From assembly GCA_023454395.1 (NCBI GenBank), contig JAEYFY010000032.1, positions 1-21,508 on the forward strand: DNA of 21,508 nucleotides, written 5' to 3'. This stretch comes from Pseudomonadota bacterium. Its GTDB lineage: Bacteria > Pseudomonadota > Gammaproteobacteria > Enterobacterales > Enterobacteriaceae. A program made the translations under genes and the position numbers. Below are positions 1 to 8,220 of the stretch, one piece after another (the first letter of the stretch is position 1; each line of letters begins with the position of its first letter). The notes under the pieces are model-generated. The model was not told the origin of the DNA and did not search any database. It was given only the letters and a program-made list of their open reading frames with translations.

Positions 1-11
1 GGAGTCTGGTT

Positions 12-629
12 ATGTCAACGCAATATGGTTTTTATATTGATTCAAGTCGTTGCACCGGCTGCAAAACCTGTGAACTGGCGTGCAAGGATTTTAAAAATTT
101 ATCCCCTGAAGTCAATTTCCGCCGTATTTATGAATATGCAGGTGGCAATTGGACTGAGCAAGATGGTGTTTATACACAAAACGTTTTTGCTTATTACTTA
201 TCGATTTCTTGTAACCACTGTGACGATCCTGCTTGTGCCAAAGTTTGTCCAAGTGGTGCGATGCATAAACGTGAAGACGGCTTTGTGGTTGTTAATGAAG
301 AAGTCTGTATTGGATGTCGTTATTGTCATATGGCTTGCCCTTACGGCGCACCGCAATTTGATGAAGTCAAAGGTCATATGACCAAATGTGATGGTTGCTA
401 TGAACGTGTCGCAGAAGGCAAAAAACCTATTTGTGTCGAATCTTGTCCACTACGTGCATTAGATATGGCACCTATTGAAGAGTTACGCGCTAAATATGGT
501 GATTTAGCTGAAATTGCCCCACTTCCTTCAGCAAAATACACCAAGCCAAATATTGTCCTTAAATTAAATGCCAATAGCCGTCCTGTGGGTGATACCACTG
601 GTCATCTGGCAAACCCAGAGGAGGTGTAA
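12..629 (+). CDS. dmsB: Anaerobic DMSO reductase iron-sulfur subunit DmsB
   Basis: Electron-transfer subunit of the DMSO/TMAO reductase, passing electrons from the DmsC quinol site to the molybdopterin subunit DmsA. The 205 residues equal the E. coli length. Sixteen cysteines form four ferredoxin-type clusters: C14/C17/C20/C24, C67/C70/C75/C79, C99/C102/C105/C109 and C126/C129/C141/C145, the last with the longer spacing typical of this family. The sequence around residues 99-115 (CIGCRYCHMACPYGAPQ) is the usual DmsB form. The start is supported by GGAG at 1-4, seven bases upstream. DmsA is expected just before the window. dmsC follows after one base. A YnfG-type paralogue is possible, but the adjacent DmsC-like and DmsD-like genes fit either name. 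Confidence 0.95.
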   Translation: MSTQYGFYIDSSRCTGCKTCELACKDFKNLSPEVNFRRIYEYAGGNWTEQDGVYTQNVFAYYLSISCNHCDDPACAKVCPSGAMHKREDGFVVVNEEVCIGCRYCHMACPYGAPQFDEVKGHMTKCDGCYERVAEGKKPICVESCPLRALDMAPIEELRAKYGDLAEIAPLPSAKYTKPNIVLKLNANSRPVGDTTGHLANPEEV

Positions 630-630
630 G

Positions 631-1488
631 ATGGTGGGATTGCATGAATGGCCACTAATGTTTTTTACCGTTATCGGTCAAAGTGTTGCTGGCGCCTTTA
701 TTATTATGGGATGCGCGATTCTTTCGGGTAAGCTTTCCGCAGAAATGAACCGAAAAGTGCATTACAGCATGTTTGGACTTTGGGTATTAATGGGTATTGG
801 TTTCTTATTATCCATGATGCATATGGGAACCCCATTACGCGCATTTAACTCATTACTTCGTTTGGGTCACTCATCATTAAGTAATGAGATTGCCAGCGGC
901 TCTATTTTCTTTGCACTGGGTGGTATTTACTGGTTACTGGCTGTATTTAATAAAATGCCAGCTGCATTAGGCAAATTATGGGTCGCGCTGGTTATGGTAT
1001 TAGCCGCATTATTTATTACGGCTATCTCTCGTGTATACCAAATTGATACTGTTCCGACTTGGCATAATGGCTATACCACATTTAATTTTGTGCTGACAGC
1101 CTTTATCGGTGGTCCTATTTTAGCGGCACTCTTAATGCGTATTGCGGGCTTTAACCTAAACTGCATCAGTGCATTGCCATTACTCAGTGTTATCGCCATT
1201 GTTGTTAGCGCTATTGTGGCAACATCACAAGGTTTTGAATTAGGTTCTATTCAAACCTCTGTGCAAAAAGCGGTAGATTTAGTTCCTAACTATGGCACTT
1301 TGATGGGAATTAAATTAGTGACTTTAGTCTTAGGCTTAAGTTGCTGGATTGCTCCACTGTTACGTAAAAATAACCCTTCTGTGGCGTTATTAGCATTGGG
1401 CTTTATTTTAGTGTTTGTGGGTGAGTTTATAGGGCGCGGTGTGTTCTATGGTTTACATATGACTGTCGGCATGGCAGTCGTTGGTTAA
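631..1488 (+). CDS. dmsC: DMSO reductase membrane anchor subunit DmsC
   Basis: Integral membrane anchor that oxidises menaquinol and holds DmsAB at the membrane. The product is 285 residues (E. coli about 287) and is almost wholly hydrophobic, with about eight membrane segments. It begins MVGLHEWPLMFFTVIGQS, with the conserved HEW-P-L start of this family; the central TVPTWHNGYTTFNF and the C-terminal GRGVFYGLHMTVG are also typical. The open frame extends upstream to 568, but the ATG at 631 is chosen because a strong GAGGAGG lies just before it, overlapping the end of dmsB, and because the extra 21 residues would overlap dmsB and do not resemble DmsC. One base separates it from the dmsB stop, so the pair is co-transcribed. 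Confidence 0.95.
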   Translation: MVGLHEWPLMFFTVIGQSVAGAFIIMGCAILSGKLSAEMNRKVHYSMFGLWVLMGIGFLLSMMHMGTPLRAFNSLLRLGHSSLSNEIASGSIFFALGGIYWLLAVFNKMPAALGKLWVALVMVLAALFITAISRVYQIDTVPTWHNGYTTFNFVLTAFIGGPILAALLMRIAGFNLNCISALPLLSVIAIVVSAIVATSQGFELGSIQTSVQKAVDLVPNYGTLMGIKLVTLVLGLSCWIAPLLRKNNPSVALLALGFILVFVGEFIGRGVFYGLHMTVGMAVVG

Positions 1489-1506
1489 TTAAATTCTCAC
1501 CCTGCT

Positions 1507-1560
1507 AAACCGCTGTAATAGTTAAAAGGCACACTCTTTTTATCTGTTATGGCGGTTTTC
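1507..1560 (+). terminator. Possible terminator after dmsC
   Basis: AAACCGCTGTAATAG at 1507-1521 pairs with CTGTTATGGCGGTTT at 1544-1558, giving a 15-bp stem that includes several G-U pairs, with a 22-nt loop and a T-rich tail (TCCTTTTATATT). It could end most dmsABC transcripts or attenuate readthrough into dmsD. The large loop keeps confidence moderate. Confidence 0.45.
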
Positions 1561-1663
1561 CTTTTATATTACGGTATCGCTCTTTTTTAATCTTCGTCAT
1601 TATGTTTAGATAGAAAATCGCATATAGTAAAGACAATAAATCTAAGCGGATTATAAAAATATT

Positions 1664-2275
1664 ATGGAACAACAAGTTATTACTGATATTTCTCTTACTG
1701 CCCGTATTTTAGGTGCAGCTTTTTATTATGCACCTACTGAAAAAAGTGACATTGTCGAGCTGCTGTCTAGTCAAAAGTGGGTTGAAGAATGGCCTTATGG
1801 CAGTGATGAAGAAAAGCAACGCATTGCTAGTCTTCTTTCACAAACCACATTAGCGGAAGAAACTTTAGCACAGGCATATCAACGCTTATTTGTCGGTCCT
1901 TATGCACTGCCGGCACCACCTTGGGGTTCTGTTTACCTTGATCATGAAAATGTATTATTCGGTAACTCAACATTAGATTTACGTGAATGGATGCTAGAAA
2001 ATGGCATTGATATTGCGTTAACTCAAAACGAGCCGGAAGATCACTTTGGTTTAATGGTGATGATGGTGGCATGGATTGCAGAAACTCGCCCTGAAAAACT
2101 AAATGAGCTATTAGCAGAACACCTTCTGCCATGGGCTTATCGTTATTTAGAGAAGTTATCTCTGCAAGGCGCATTCCCATATTATGAAGGTTTAGCCATG
2201 CTGGCGACATTAACATTAAAAAACTGGCAATCTTTGTTAAATGTCACCCCTGCTGAAAAGCAGTTATTTTGTTGA
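1664..2275 (+). CDS. dmsD: TorD-family redox enzyme maturation chaperone DmsD
   Basis: Cytoplasmic chaperone that binds the twin-arginine leader of DmsA-type reductases during molybdenum-cofactor loading, before Tat export. The 203 residues match the E. coli DmsD length (204). The leader-binding pocket motifs are visible: PAPPWGSVYLDHENVLFG at 83-100 and EPEDHFG at 123-129; from recall, P86-W87 and D126-H127 fall at the same positions in E. coli. The protein is all-helical in character, with no signal peptide. The start is preceded only by a weak AAGCGGA, 13 bases off, so translation may be modest. It lies 175 bp after dmsC behind a possible terminator, and may have its own weak promoter near 1624. 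It is probably needed to mature the upstream DmsA. Confidence 0.9.
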   Translation: MEQQVITDISLTARILGAAFYYAPTEKSDIVELLSSQKWVEEWPYGSDEEKQRIASLLSQTTLAEETLAQAYQRLFVGPYALPAPPWGSVYLDHENVLFGNSTLDLREWMLENGIDIALTQNEPEDHFGLMVMMVAWIAETRPEKLNELLAEHLLPWAYRYLEKLSLQGAFPYYEGLAMLATLTLKNWQSLLNVTPAEKQLFC

Positions 2276-2297
2276 TTATTAATAAATATTAGAATAG

Positions 2298-2353
2298 AAA
2301 GCCCTAAAAGTATCTATTTATGCAGTTACTTCAATTCTCACTTTTAGGGCTTT
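2298..2353. terminator. Bidirectional terminator between dmsD and the deaminase gene
   Basis: AAAGCCCTAAAAGT at 2298-2311 is the exact reverse complement of ACTTTTAGGGCTTT at 2340-2353, a perfect 14-bp stem with a 28-nt loop. A TTTATTTAT tail follows on the plus strand and a T-rich stretch on the minus strand. It sits between two convergent genes, so it probably serves both. Confidence 0.75.
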
Positions 2354-2377
2354 TATTTATAGCAATAATTAATCTTT

Positions 2378-2839
2378 TTAAGATTGTTTTGACCAATACT
2401 GATAAAGCTTGGGTTGCATTTCATCCTCAGTTCTTATCTGTACAAATTGAAGACCTTCTTGCTGTTCTGGCACCTTTCTTAATGCTTTAGCAATATTGGC
2501 TGTCGATAGCCCGTAAGGCTCTGCATCCTCATTAGAATAGGCATAAAAAATTTTAGAGATCCCCGCCATGCGCATTGCGGCAAGACACATTGGACAAGGT
2601 TGTCCACTGGCATAAACAATACAATCATCTAACTTTGTTCGCTTTAATACTTTTCCAGCTTCCCGTAATGCTAACAATTCAGCATGAGCAGTAGGATCAT
2701 TGGTCGTTACTATTTGGTTAACAGCACTTGCAATCACTTGACCATTATTCACAATGACCGCGCCGAATGGTCTTCCCCCTACTTTCACATTATCCATTGC
2801 AAGCGATATGGCTTGTTGTATAAATTGATTATCTGACAT
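2378..2839 (-). CDS. Nucleoside/guanine deaminase-family zinc enzyme
   Basis: Small cytoplasmic zinc hydrolase of the cytidine deaminase superfamily, 153 residues. It carries the two zinc signatures: H52-A-E54 in the context NDPTAHAEL, where E54 is the proton shuttle, and P81-C82-P83-M84-C85. The context GGRPFGAVIVNNG, TTNDPTAHAEL and LDDCIVY resembles Bacillus guanine deaminase (GuaD, about 156 residues) more than the tRNA deaminase TadA. Substrate cannot be decided from sequence; guanine, cytosine derivatives or other purines are possible. The start codon shares one base with the stop of the upstream ankyrin gene (TAATG), implying translational coupling. There is no strong ribosome site of its own. 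Confidence 0.85.
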   Translation of the reverse strand: MSDNQFIQQAISLAMDNVKVGGRPFGAVIVNNGQVIASAVNQIVTTNDPTAHAELLALREAGKVLKRTKLDDCIVYASGQPCPMCLAAMRMAGISKIFYAYSNEDAEPYGLSTANIAKALRKVPEQQEGLQFVQIRTEDEMQPKLYQYWSKQS

Positions 2840-3525
2840 TATTTTGCCCCCGCTTGTTCAAGTATATTAACGATGTTTGTATACCCTTTATCTTTAGCTA
2901 AGGTTAATGGTGTGTGGCCAGAGCCATCGGCAAGGTTAACGTTAGCTCCACCTTCAATAAGTAAACTCACAATCTCTTCATATCTTTGGCTACCATCACC
3001 TAAAATAATAGCTTCGATTAAAGCCGTCCAACCTAAACGATTAATATGATCAACATCCACACCAGCATCAATCAGTGTTTTTACTGTTTTTACATGGCCT
3101 CGTTCTGAAGCAGGAATTAATGCTGTTCCACCATAACGATTAATACTTTTAAGCGAGGCGCCATGCGATAACGTTAGTTCTAAGATCTCCTGTAACCCTC
3201 TAGCGCCCGAATAAAGATATGGTGAATCATGAATAGCATCACGGGCATTAACATCTGCGCCATGCTCAATCAGATATTTCGCAACCTCAATTTGGTTTGC
3301 ATGTGTGGCCGCCATAAGCGGTGTGCGTAACTTTAGATCACGTTGTTCAATATTTGCACCTTGTTCTAGTTGGCGTTTTAACTCAGATAAATTTCCTTCT
3401 TGTGCCAATGTAACTAAGTATGCCTTATCAGAATTTGCCATCGCTTTAACCATAAAGAGAGATGAAATCATTAACAGGCTTAAGAAGTATAAAAACCATT
3501 TAGCCTTTAGATAGAGAGTGTTCAT
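2839..3525 (-). CDS. Exported ankyrin-repeat protein
   Basis: 228 residues. The N-terminus has a basic start, a hydrophobic stretch at about 10-28 and an AMA-N junction near residue 30 that fits a Sec signal peptide; a signal anchor is also possible. The rest is about five ankyrin repeats (about 34-63, 67-96, 100-129, 132-161, 165-199, with a final partial one to 228). Repeat hallmarks are LRTPLMAATHAN, VAKYLIEHGADVNARD, GGTALIPASERGH, TLIDAGVDVDHIN and HTPLTLAKDKGY. Ankyrins mediate protein-protein contacts, so a periplasmic partner is likely; some periplasmic ankyrin proteins protect catalases or act as immunity proteins, but nothing here shows which. AGGAGA lies eight bases before the ATG. 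The deaminase gene follows with a one-base overlap. Confidence 0.85.
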   Translation of the reverse strand: MNTLYLKAKWFLYFLSLLMISSLFMVKAMANSDKAYLVTLAQEGNLSELKRQLEQGANIEQRDLKLRTPLMAATHANQIEVAKYLIEHGADVNARDAIHDSPYLYSGARGLQEILELTLSHGASLKSINRYGGTALIPASERGHVKTVKTLIDAGVDVDHINRLGWTALIEAIILGDGSQRYEEIVSLLIEGGANVNLADGSGHTPLTLAKDKGYTNIVNILEQAGAK

Positions 3526-3753
3526 TCAAAATCTCCTAGAAAGTGCTAATTTTCACTCATTTAATTAGTATACTCTTTGAACTCACCCTTATATCTAACA
3601 AAGGTATGACATTAATTCAATAAATCAAAGGGTAATAAACCACCTATTAAGTCATTTTTATACTTTTTTTACACTTATCACTGCTCTTTTATCAACATCT
3701 TTACAGCCCATTCAGTACGCTCACTCAATCTAAATAGTAAAAGGATTGTTCTG
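3526..3753. promoter_or_regulatory. Divergent control region between the ankyrin gene and kdpF
   Basis: This 228-bp gap separates divergent transcription units. For the minus strand, TATACT (the complement of 3567-3572) is a fair -10 box about 40 bases before the ankyrin start, but no good -35 accompanies it. For the plus strand it contains the KdpE-box-like element at 3653-3674 (listed separately) and the kdpF ribosome site AAGGA, eight bases before the ATG at 3754. I could not place a convincing -10 for kdpF. Confidence 0.5.
3653..3674 (+). promoter_or_regulatory. Probable KdpE operator upstream of kdpFABC
   Basis: The stretch TTTATACTTTTTTTACAC within 3653-3674 matches, as I recall it, the KdpE-binding site of the E. 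coli kdpFABC promoter almost base for base. It lies about 80 bp before kdpF, where an activator site is expected. Phosphorylated KdpE, encoded at the end of the same locus, should bind here to switch on the pump under K+ limitation or osmotic stress. Confidence 0.8.
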
Positions 3754-3837
3754 ATGCTGATATTCGGTGCTGTGACGTTAGTTGTTTTGCTCACTGCTTA
3801 TCTTATCTATGTGTTATTTAACGCAGAGGCATTTTAA
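3754..3837 (+). CDS. kdpF: KdpF, small stabilising subunit of the K+ ATPase
   Basis: A 27-residue, single-membrane-span peptide (E. coli 29 residues). It ends in [12 protein letters not shown], which closely resembles the E. coli C-terminus YLVYALINAEAF. It stabilises the KdpABC complex in the membrane. AAGGA lies eight bases before the ATG. kdpA starts two bases after its stop codon. Confidence 0.9.
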   Translation: MLIFGAVTLVVLLTAYLIYVLFNAEAF

Positions 3838-3839
3838 AA

Positions 3840-5543
3840 ATGGCAACAACGATGTTGATATATCTTGCTATTTTTCTGATCACATTATTAGTGATAGGGA
3901 AAATGCTTGGGTATTATTTAGCTCGCCTTATCGAAGGTGATTTACCTCATTGGGTTACTCAAACCGAACATGTTATTTGGCGTTGTTGTGGTTTTAAACC
4001 CGCAGGAAAATCAATCCAGCCAATGAGCTGGTATCACTATATGCTCGCCCTACTTATTTTTAATTTAATGGGTGCGATCCTATTATTTGTCATGTTGCTA
4101 AACCAAGGCTATTTACCGTTAAATCCTCAAGTTGCACCTAATATGAATTGGGATTTAGCGTTAAATACCACAATTAGCTTTATCACTAATACTAATTGGC
4201 AAGCTTATAGCGGTGAAACCGCAGTGAGTTATTTAAGCCAAATGACGGGGCTTGCAGTGCAAAACTTCTTATCTGCAACAACCGGTATTGCTGTCGCTTT
4301 TGTTTTAATTAGAGCGCTAACACAGTCCTCTTGTACCTCATTAGGGAATGCATGGATTGATATTGGGCGCATTACGTTATATGTCCTACTCCCTTTATCA
4401 ATTATTTGGTCACTGTTATTTGTCAGCCAAGGGGTAATACAAAACTTTCACCCCGCGGTATTAAGTCAAGGGCTTGATGGACAACAACAGTGGTTACCAA
4501 TGGGGCCTGTTGCTTCTCAAGAAGCCATTAAATTATTAGGCACAAATGGCGGTGGCTATTTTGCAGCAAACTCTGCCCATCCTTATGAAAATCCAACATC
4601 ATTAAGTAACTTCTTACAAATACTTGCCATATTTCTTATTCCTACTGCTTTATGTTTTGCCTTTGGTCGTTTAAGTGGAACACAACGCCAAGGGCATACC
4701 TTGCTTTGGGCGATGACATTAATTTTCATCGTTGCTGTTACTGTGGTCACTTGGGCTGAATGGCAAGGAAATCCAGAGTTTATCTTTGCGGGCGCAGAAA
4801 ACTCGCTAAATATGGAAGGCAAAGAAACACGCTTTGGCATAATCGGTAGTGCTATTTTTGTTGCTGTCACAACAGCGGCATCTTGTGGTGCAGTTAATGC
4901 CATGCATGACTCATTAACCGCTTTGGGTGGCATGGTGCCAATGTGGTTAATGCAAACAGGAGAAGTGGTATTTGGCGGAGTAGGATCAGGGTTTTACGGC
5001 ATGATCCTCTATGTATTATTAGCTGTGTTTATCGCGGGATTAATGGTTGGTCGCGCACCTGAATATCTTGGTAAAAAGATTGGTGTTGCCGAAATGAAAT
5101 GGGTAGCCGTTGCAATTTTAATTTCTCCAGCCGTTGTTTTATTAGGTACAACCCTCGCCTTATTTACTGATGTTGGTCGTGAAGCCATTTTAAATCCAGG
5201 TCCTCATGGCTTTAGTGAAGTGTTATACGCTTTTACTTCTGCGGCTAATAATAACGGTAGTGCTTTTGCCGGGCTTCAAGCCAGCTCACCTTTTTATAAT
5301 CTATTATTAGGGCTTTCCATGTTGATTGGTCGCTTTGGTGTCATGCTACCTGTTTTATCTATTGCAGGTAGTTTAGCCGTGAAAAAGCGTCAGCCAGAAA
5401 GCTTGGCAACACTCTCTACCACTTCACCGCTATTTATTTTGTTATTGATCCTCACTGTATTAATGATCGGCGCTTTAACTTTTGTTCCGGCATTAGCACT
5501 TGGCCCTATTGCAGAACACTTACAACTGTTTTGGGCTAAATAA
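3840..5543 (+). CDS. kdpA: Potassium-transporting ATPase channel subunit KdpA
   Basis: K+-selective membrane channel of the P-type pump KdpFABC, built from four degenerate pore repeats like the SKT/Trk superfamily. The 567 residues compare with about 557 in E. coli. All four selectivity-filter segments are visible: [10 protein letters not shown] (116-125), LGTNGGGYF (233-241), [11 protein letters not shown] (344-354) and [10 protein letters not shown] (467-476). In E. coli the central glycine of the third filter (here SCGAV) is important for high affinity, and it is kept. About ten membrane segments are apparent. The start lies two bases from the kdpF stop, so translation is probably coupled; there is no separate strong ribosome site. 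Confidence 0.97.
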   Translation: MATTMLIYLAIFLITLLVIGKMLGYYLARLIEGDLPHWVTQTEHVIWRCCGFKPAGKSIQPMSWYHYMLALLIFNLMGAILLFVMLLNQGYLPLNPQVAPNMNWDLALNTTISFITNTNWQAYSGETAVSYLSQMTGLAVQNFLSATTGIAVAFVLIRALTQSSCTSLGNAWIDIGRITLYVLLPLSIIWSLLFVSQGVIQNFHPAVLSQGLDGQQQWLPMGPVASQEAIKLLGTNGGGYFAANSAHPYENPTSLSNFLQILAIFLIPTALCFAFGRLSGTQRQGHTLLWAMTLIFIVAVTVVTWAEWQGNPEFIFAGAENSLNMEGKETRFGIIGSAIFVAVTTAASCGAVNAMHDSLTALGGMVPMWLMQTGEVVFGGVGSGFYGMILYVLLAVFIAGLMVGRAPEYLGKKIGVAEMKWVAVAILISPAVVLLGTTLALFTDVGREAILNPGPHGFSEVLYAFTSAANNNGSAFAGLQASSPFYNLLLGLSMLIGRFGVMLPVLSIAGSLAVKKRQPESLATLSTTSPLFILLLILTVLMIGALTFVPALALGPIAEHLQLFWAK

Positions 5544-5554
5544 GGAAACGTATC

Positions 5555-7612
5555 ATGAAAAAAACTCAACTCTTTGACAGAAAAACCGTGATATCGGCTT
5601 TCTTTGATGCGATAAAAAAATGTACGCCTCAAGCACAATGGCGTAATCCCGTTATGTTTATCGTTTATGTGGGTGCGCTCTTAACTACCGGTATTTGGAT
5701 TGCTTCGCTGTTAGGTTATCTCCCTGATGATAATCACTTTACTTCACAAGTCACATTTTGGTTATGGGTGACATTGCTATTTGCTAATTTCGCTGAATCA
5801 TTAGCAGAAAGTCGAAGCAAAGCACAAGCGGCTAGCTTACGTGGGGCTAAACAACAATCTAAAGCGATACGTTTACATCACGCAGACATTAATGCCGCAA
5901 AAGAAACCGTTGACTCTTTCTTATTGCATAAAGGTGATATCGTTTTAGTCAACGCTGGCGAAGCTATTCCTTGTGATGGTGAAGTCATTGAAGGTGGTGC
6001 TTCTGTTGATGAAAGTGCTATTACGGGTGAATCCGCACCTGTTATTCGTGAATCGGGTGGTGATTTTTCTTCTGTCACTGGCGGTACTCGGGTGTTATCC
6101 GATTGGTTAATCATACGTTGTACTGCTGAAGCAGGTAATTCATTTCTCGACCGTATGATTGGAATGGTAGAAGGCGCAAAGCGTAGAAAGACGCCAAATG
6201 AAGTTGCTTTGACTATCTTATTGACTGCATTGACACTGATTTTCTTATTGGCTTGTATAACGCTCTATCCATTTAGTGTGTTTGCTGTCGAGTTTCAAGG
6301 TCATGGTGAGATTATCTCTGTTGTCACTTTAATTGCTTTGTTGGTGTGTCTTATTCCCACAACGATTGGCGGCTTACTTTCATCAATTGGTGTGGCTGGA
6401 ATGAGTCGAATGCTGGATGCCAATGTGATTGCAACCAGTGGGCGTGCTGTTGAAGCTGCGGGTGATGTTGATGTCTTACTTCTTGATAAAACAGGCACAA
6501 TTACACTCGGTAATCGCCAAGCTTCTCGTTTTATCCCGCTTTCGGGTATTAGCGAAAAACAACTTGCTGATGCGGCACAGTTAAGCTCTCTTGCAGATGA
6601 AACGCCTGAAGGCAGAAGCATTGTGATCCTCGCTAAACAGCGTTTTAATTTACGCGAACGTGATTTAGCGTCAATTGGTGCTTCTTTTATTCCCTTCTCT
6701 GCAATGACAAGAATGAGCGGTGTCAATTTAGGAGAGCGCTTGATCCGCAAAGGTTCCGTTGATGCTATTCGTCGCCATATTGAAGTCAGTCATGGTCATT
6801 TTCCTGATGAAGTCACCACGATAGTTGAGCAAGTAGCAAGAACGGGAGGAACACCGCTGGTGGTGGTTGAAAATCAGAAAATCTTAGGTGTTGTTGAACT
6901 TAAAGATATTGTGAAAGGTGGAATTAAAGAGCGTTTTGCTCAACTTCGCCAAATGGGTATAAAAACCGTTATGATCACCGGTGATAATCACCTTACGGCA
7001 GCCGCTATCGCAGCAGAATCTGGTGTTGATGATTTTCTGGCTGAAGCAACACCTGAGGCAAAATTGGCATTAATTCGTCAATATCAATCTGAAGGTCGAT
7101 TAGTTGCAATGACGGGTGATGGTACTAATGATGCCCCAGCCTTAGCGCAAGCGGATGTCGCTGTTGCGATGAATTCAGGTACTCAAGCCGCCAAAGAAGC
7201 GGGAAATATGGTCGATTTAGACTCTAATCCAACAAAATTAATCGAAGTTGTGCATATTGGTAAACAAATGCTAATGACACGAGGCGCTTTAACGACATTT
7301 AGTATTTCCAACGATATTGCTAAATACTTCGCCATTATTCCTGCGGCTTTCGCTGTCACCTATCCACAGCTCAATATGCTTAATGTCATGAACTTACATT
7401 CACCAGCATCTGCAATGTTATCTGCGGTTATTTTTAATGCCTTAATTATTGTCTTCTTGATCCCTCTTGCCCTTAAAGGTGTGCATTATCGCCCTGTTTC
7501 AGCGCATTCATTATTGCGCCGAAACCTCTCTTTATACGGGATCAGCGGATTATTAGTCCCTTTTATTGGGATTAAAATCATCGATATGCTCTTAGCGTTT
7601 ATCGGATTTTAA
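5555..7612 (+). CDS. kdpB: Potassium-transporting P-type ATPase catalytic subunit KdpB
   Basis: ATP-hydrolysing subunit of KdpFABC at the inner membrane. The 685 residues compare with 682 in E. coli. Visible P-type features in order are the actuator-domain TGES (157-160), CLIPTTIGG in the membrane region (265-273), the phosphorylation motif DKTGT with the acceptor D311, KGSV in the nucleotide domain (399-402), and TGDGTNDAP (520-528). Serine 160 of TGES corresponds to the serine whose phosphorylation inhibits the E. coli pump at high K+, so that control is probably conserved. AGGAAA precedes the ATG, 11 bp after kdpA. The protein is complete, with no unusual residues in the core motifs. Confidence 0.97.
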   Translation: MKKTQLFDRKTVISAFFDAIKKCTPQAQWRNPVMFIVYVGALLTTGIWIASLLGYLPDDNHFTSQVTFWLWVTLLFANFAESLAESRSKAQAASLRGAKQQSKAIRLHHADINAAKETVDSFLLHKGDIVLVNAGEAIPCDGEVIEGGASVDESAITGESAPVIRESGGDFSSVTGGTRVLSDWLIIRCTAEAGNSFLDRMIGMVEGAKRRKTPNEVALTILLTALTLIFLLACITLYPFSVFAVEFQGHGEIISVVTLIALLVCLIPTTIGGLLSSIGVAGMSRMLDANVIATSGRAVEAAGDVDVLLLDKTGTITLGNRQASRFIPLSGISEKQLADAAQLSSLADETPEGRSIVILAKQRFNLRERDLASIGASFIPFSAMTRMSGVNLGERLIRKGSVDAIRRHIEVSHGHFPDEVTTIVEQVARTGGTPLVVVENQKILGVVELKDIVKGGIKERFAQLRQMGIKTVMITGDNHLTAAAIAAESGVDDFLAEATPEAKLALIRQYQSEGRLVAMTGDGTNDAPALAQADVAVAMNSGTQAAKEAGNMVDLDSNPTKLIEVVHIGKQMLMTRGALTTFSISNDIAKYFAIIPAAFAVTYPQLNMLNVMNLHSPASAMLSAVIFNALIIVFLIPLALKGVHYRPVSAHSLLRRNLSLYGISGLLVPFIGIKIIDMLLAFIGF

Positions 7613-7622
7613 GGAGTTCTCT

Positions 7623-8219
7623 ATGCATCTATTTCGATCATCATTAGTAATGTTATTATTACTCACACTAATAACTGGGCTGGCTTATCCTTTGCTTGTA
7701 ACAGGATTAGCTAACCTTATTTTTCCATGGCAAGCGAATGGCTCACGGATCTATCAAGATAATAAACTTATTGGCTCTGAACTGATTGGGCAACAATTTA
7801 CGCGGAATGATTATTTTAAAAGTCGTCCATCAATAACAGCAGAAATGCCCTATAACAGCATGGCATCAGGCGCTAGCCAATTAGCATCTTCAAATCCATT
7901 ATTGCTTAATGAAGTCACAAAACGCGTTCAAACGTGGCAAAAAGAGGTTGGTAATCATCAGGCTGTTCCTGTTGATTTAGTGACCGCATCAGGGAGCGGG
8001 CTTGATCCTCATATTTCATTACAAGCTGCTTATTATCAAATTGAAAATATTGCATATTCTCGCCAACTCACTAAAAATGAAATTGAGCAATTAATAAAAA
8101 ACAATACAACATCGCCACTAATGCCGTTTATGGGCGAGCCTGTTGTGAATGTGTTTATGCTAAATCAGGCACTTGATAAATTAAGTGCAGAAAAGCAGCA
8201 AAAAGTGAGTACTCAATAA
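7623..8219 (+). CDS. kdpC: Potassium-transporting ATPase subunit KdpC
   Basis: Single-span accessory subunit of KdpFABC that assists the complex and contacts KdpA/KdpB. 198 residues (E. coli about 190). A hydrophobic N-terminal span at about 7-33 is followed by a periplasmic domain with typical family stretches: GSELIGQQF, YFKSRPS, ASGSGLDPHIS and NVFMLNQALD. AAGGAG lies just before the ATG, 10 bp after kdpB. kdpD starts one base after its stop, so the pump and sensor genes form one transcript. Confidence 0.96.
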   Translation: MHLFRSSLVMLLLLTLITGLAYPLLVTGLANLIFPWQANGSRIYQDNKLIGSELIGQQFTRNDYFKSRPSITAEMPYNSMASGASQLASSNPLLLNEVTKRVQTWQKEVGNHQAVPVDLVTASGSGLDPHISLQAAYYQIENIAYSRQLTKNEIEQLIKNNTTSPLMPFMGEPVVNVFMLNQALDKLSAEKQQKVSTQ

Positions 8220-8220
8220 A

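Noticed and set aside
568..630. Upstream extension of dmsC to the ATG at 568
   Set aside because: It lies inside dmsB, has no ribosome site and adds residues unlike DmsC; the ATG at 631 has GAGGAGG just before it.
4583..4933. Antisense open frames within kdpA, kdpB, kdpD, rbbA and dmsD
   Set aside because: All are shadows of well-identified genes, without ribosome sites or recognisable proteins.
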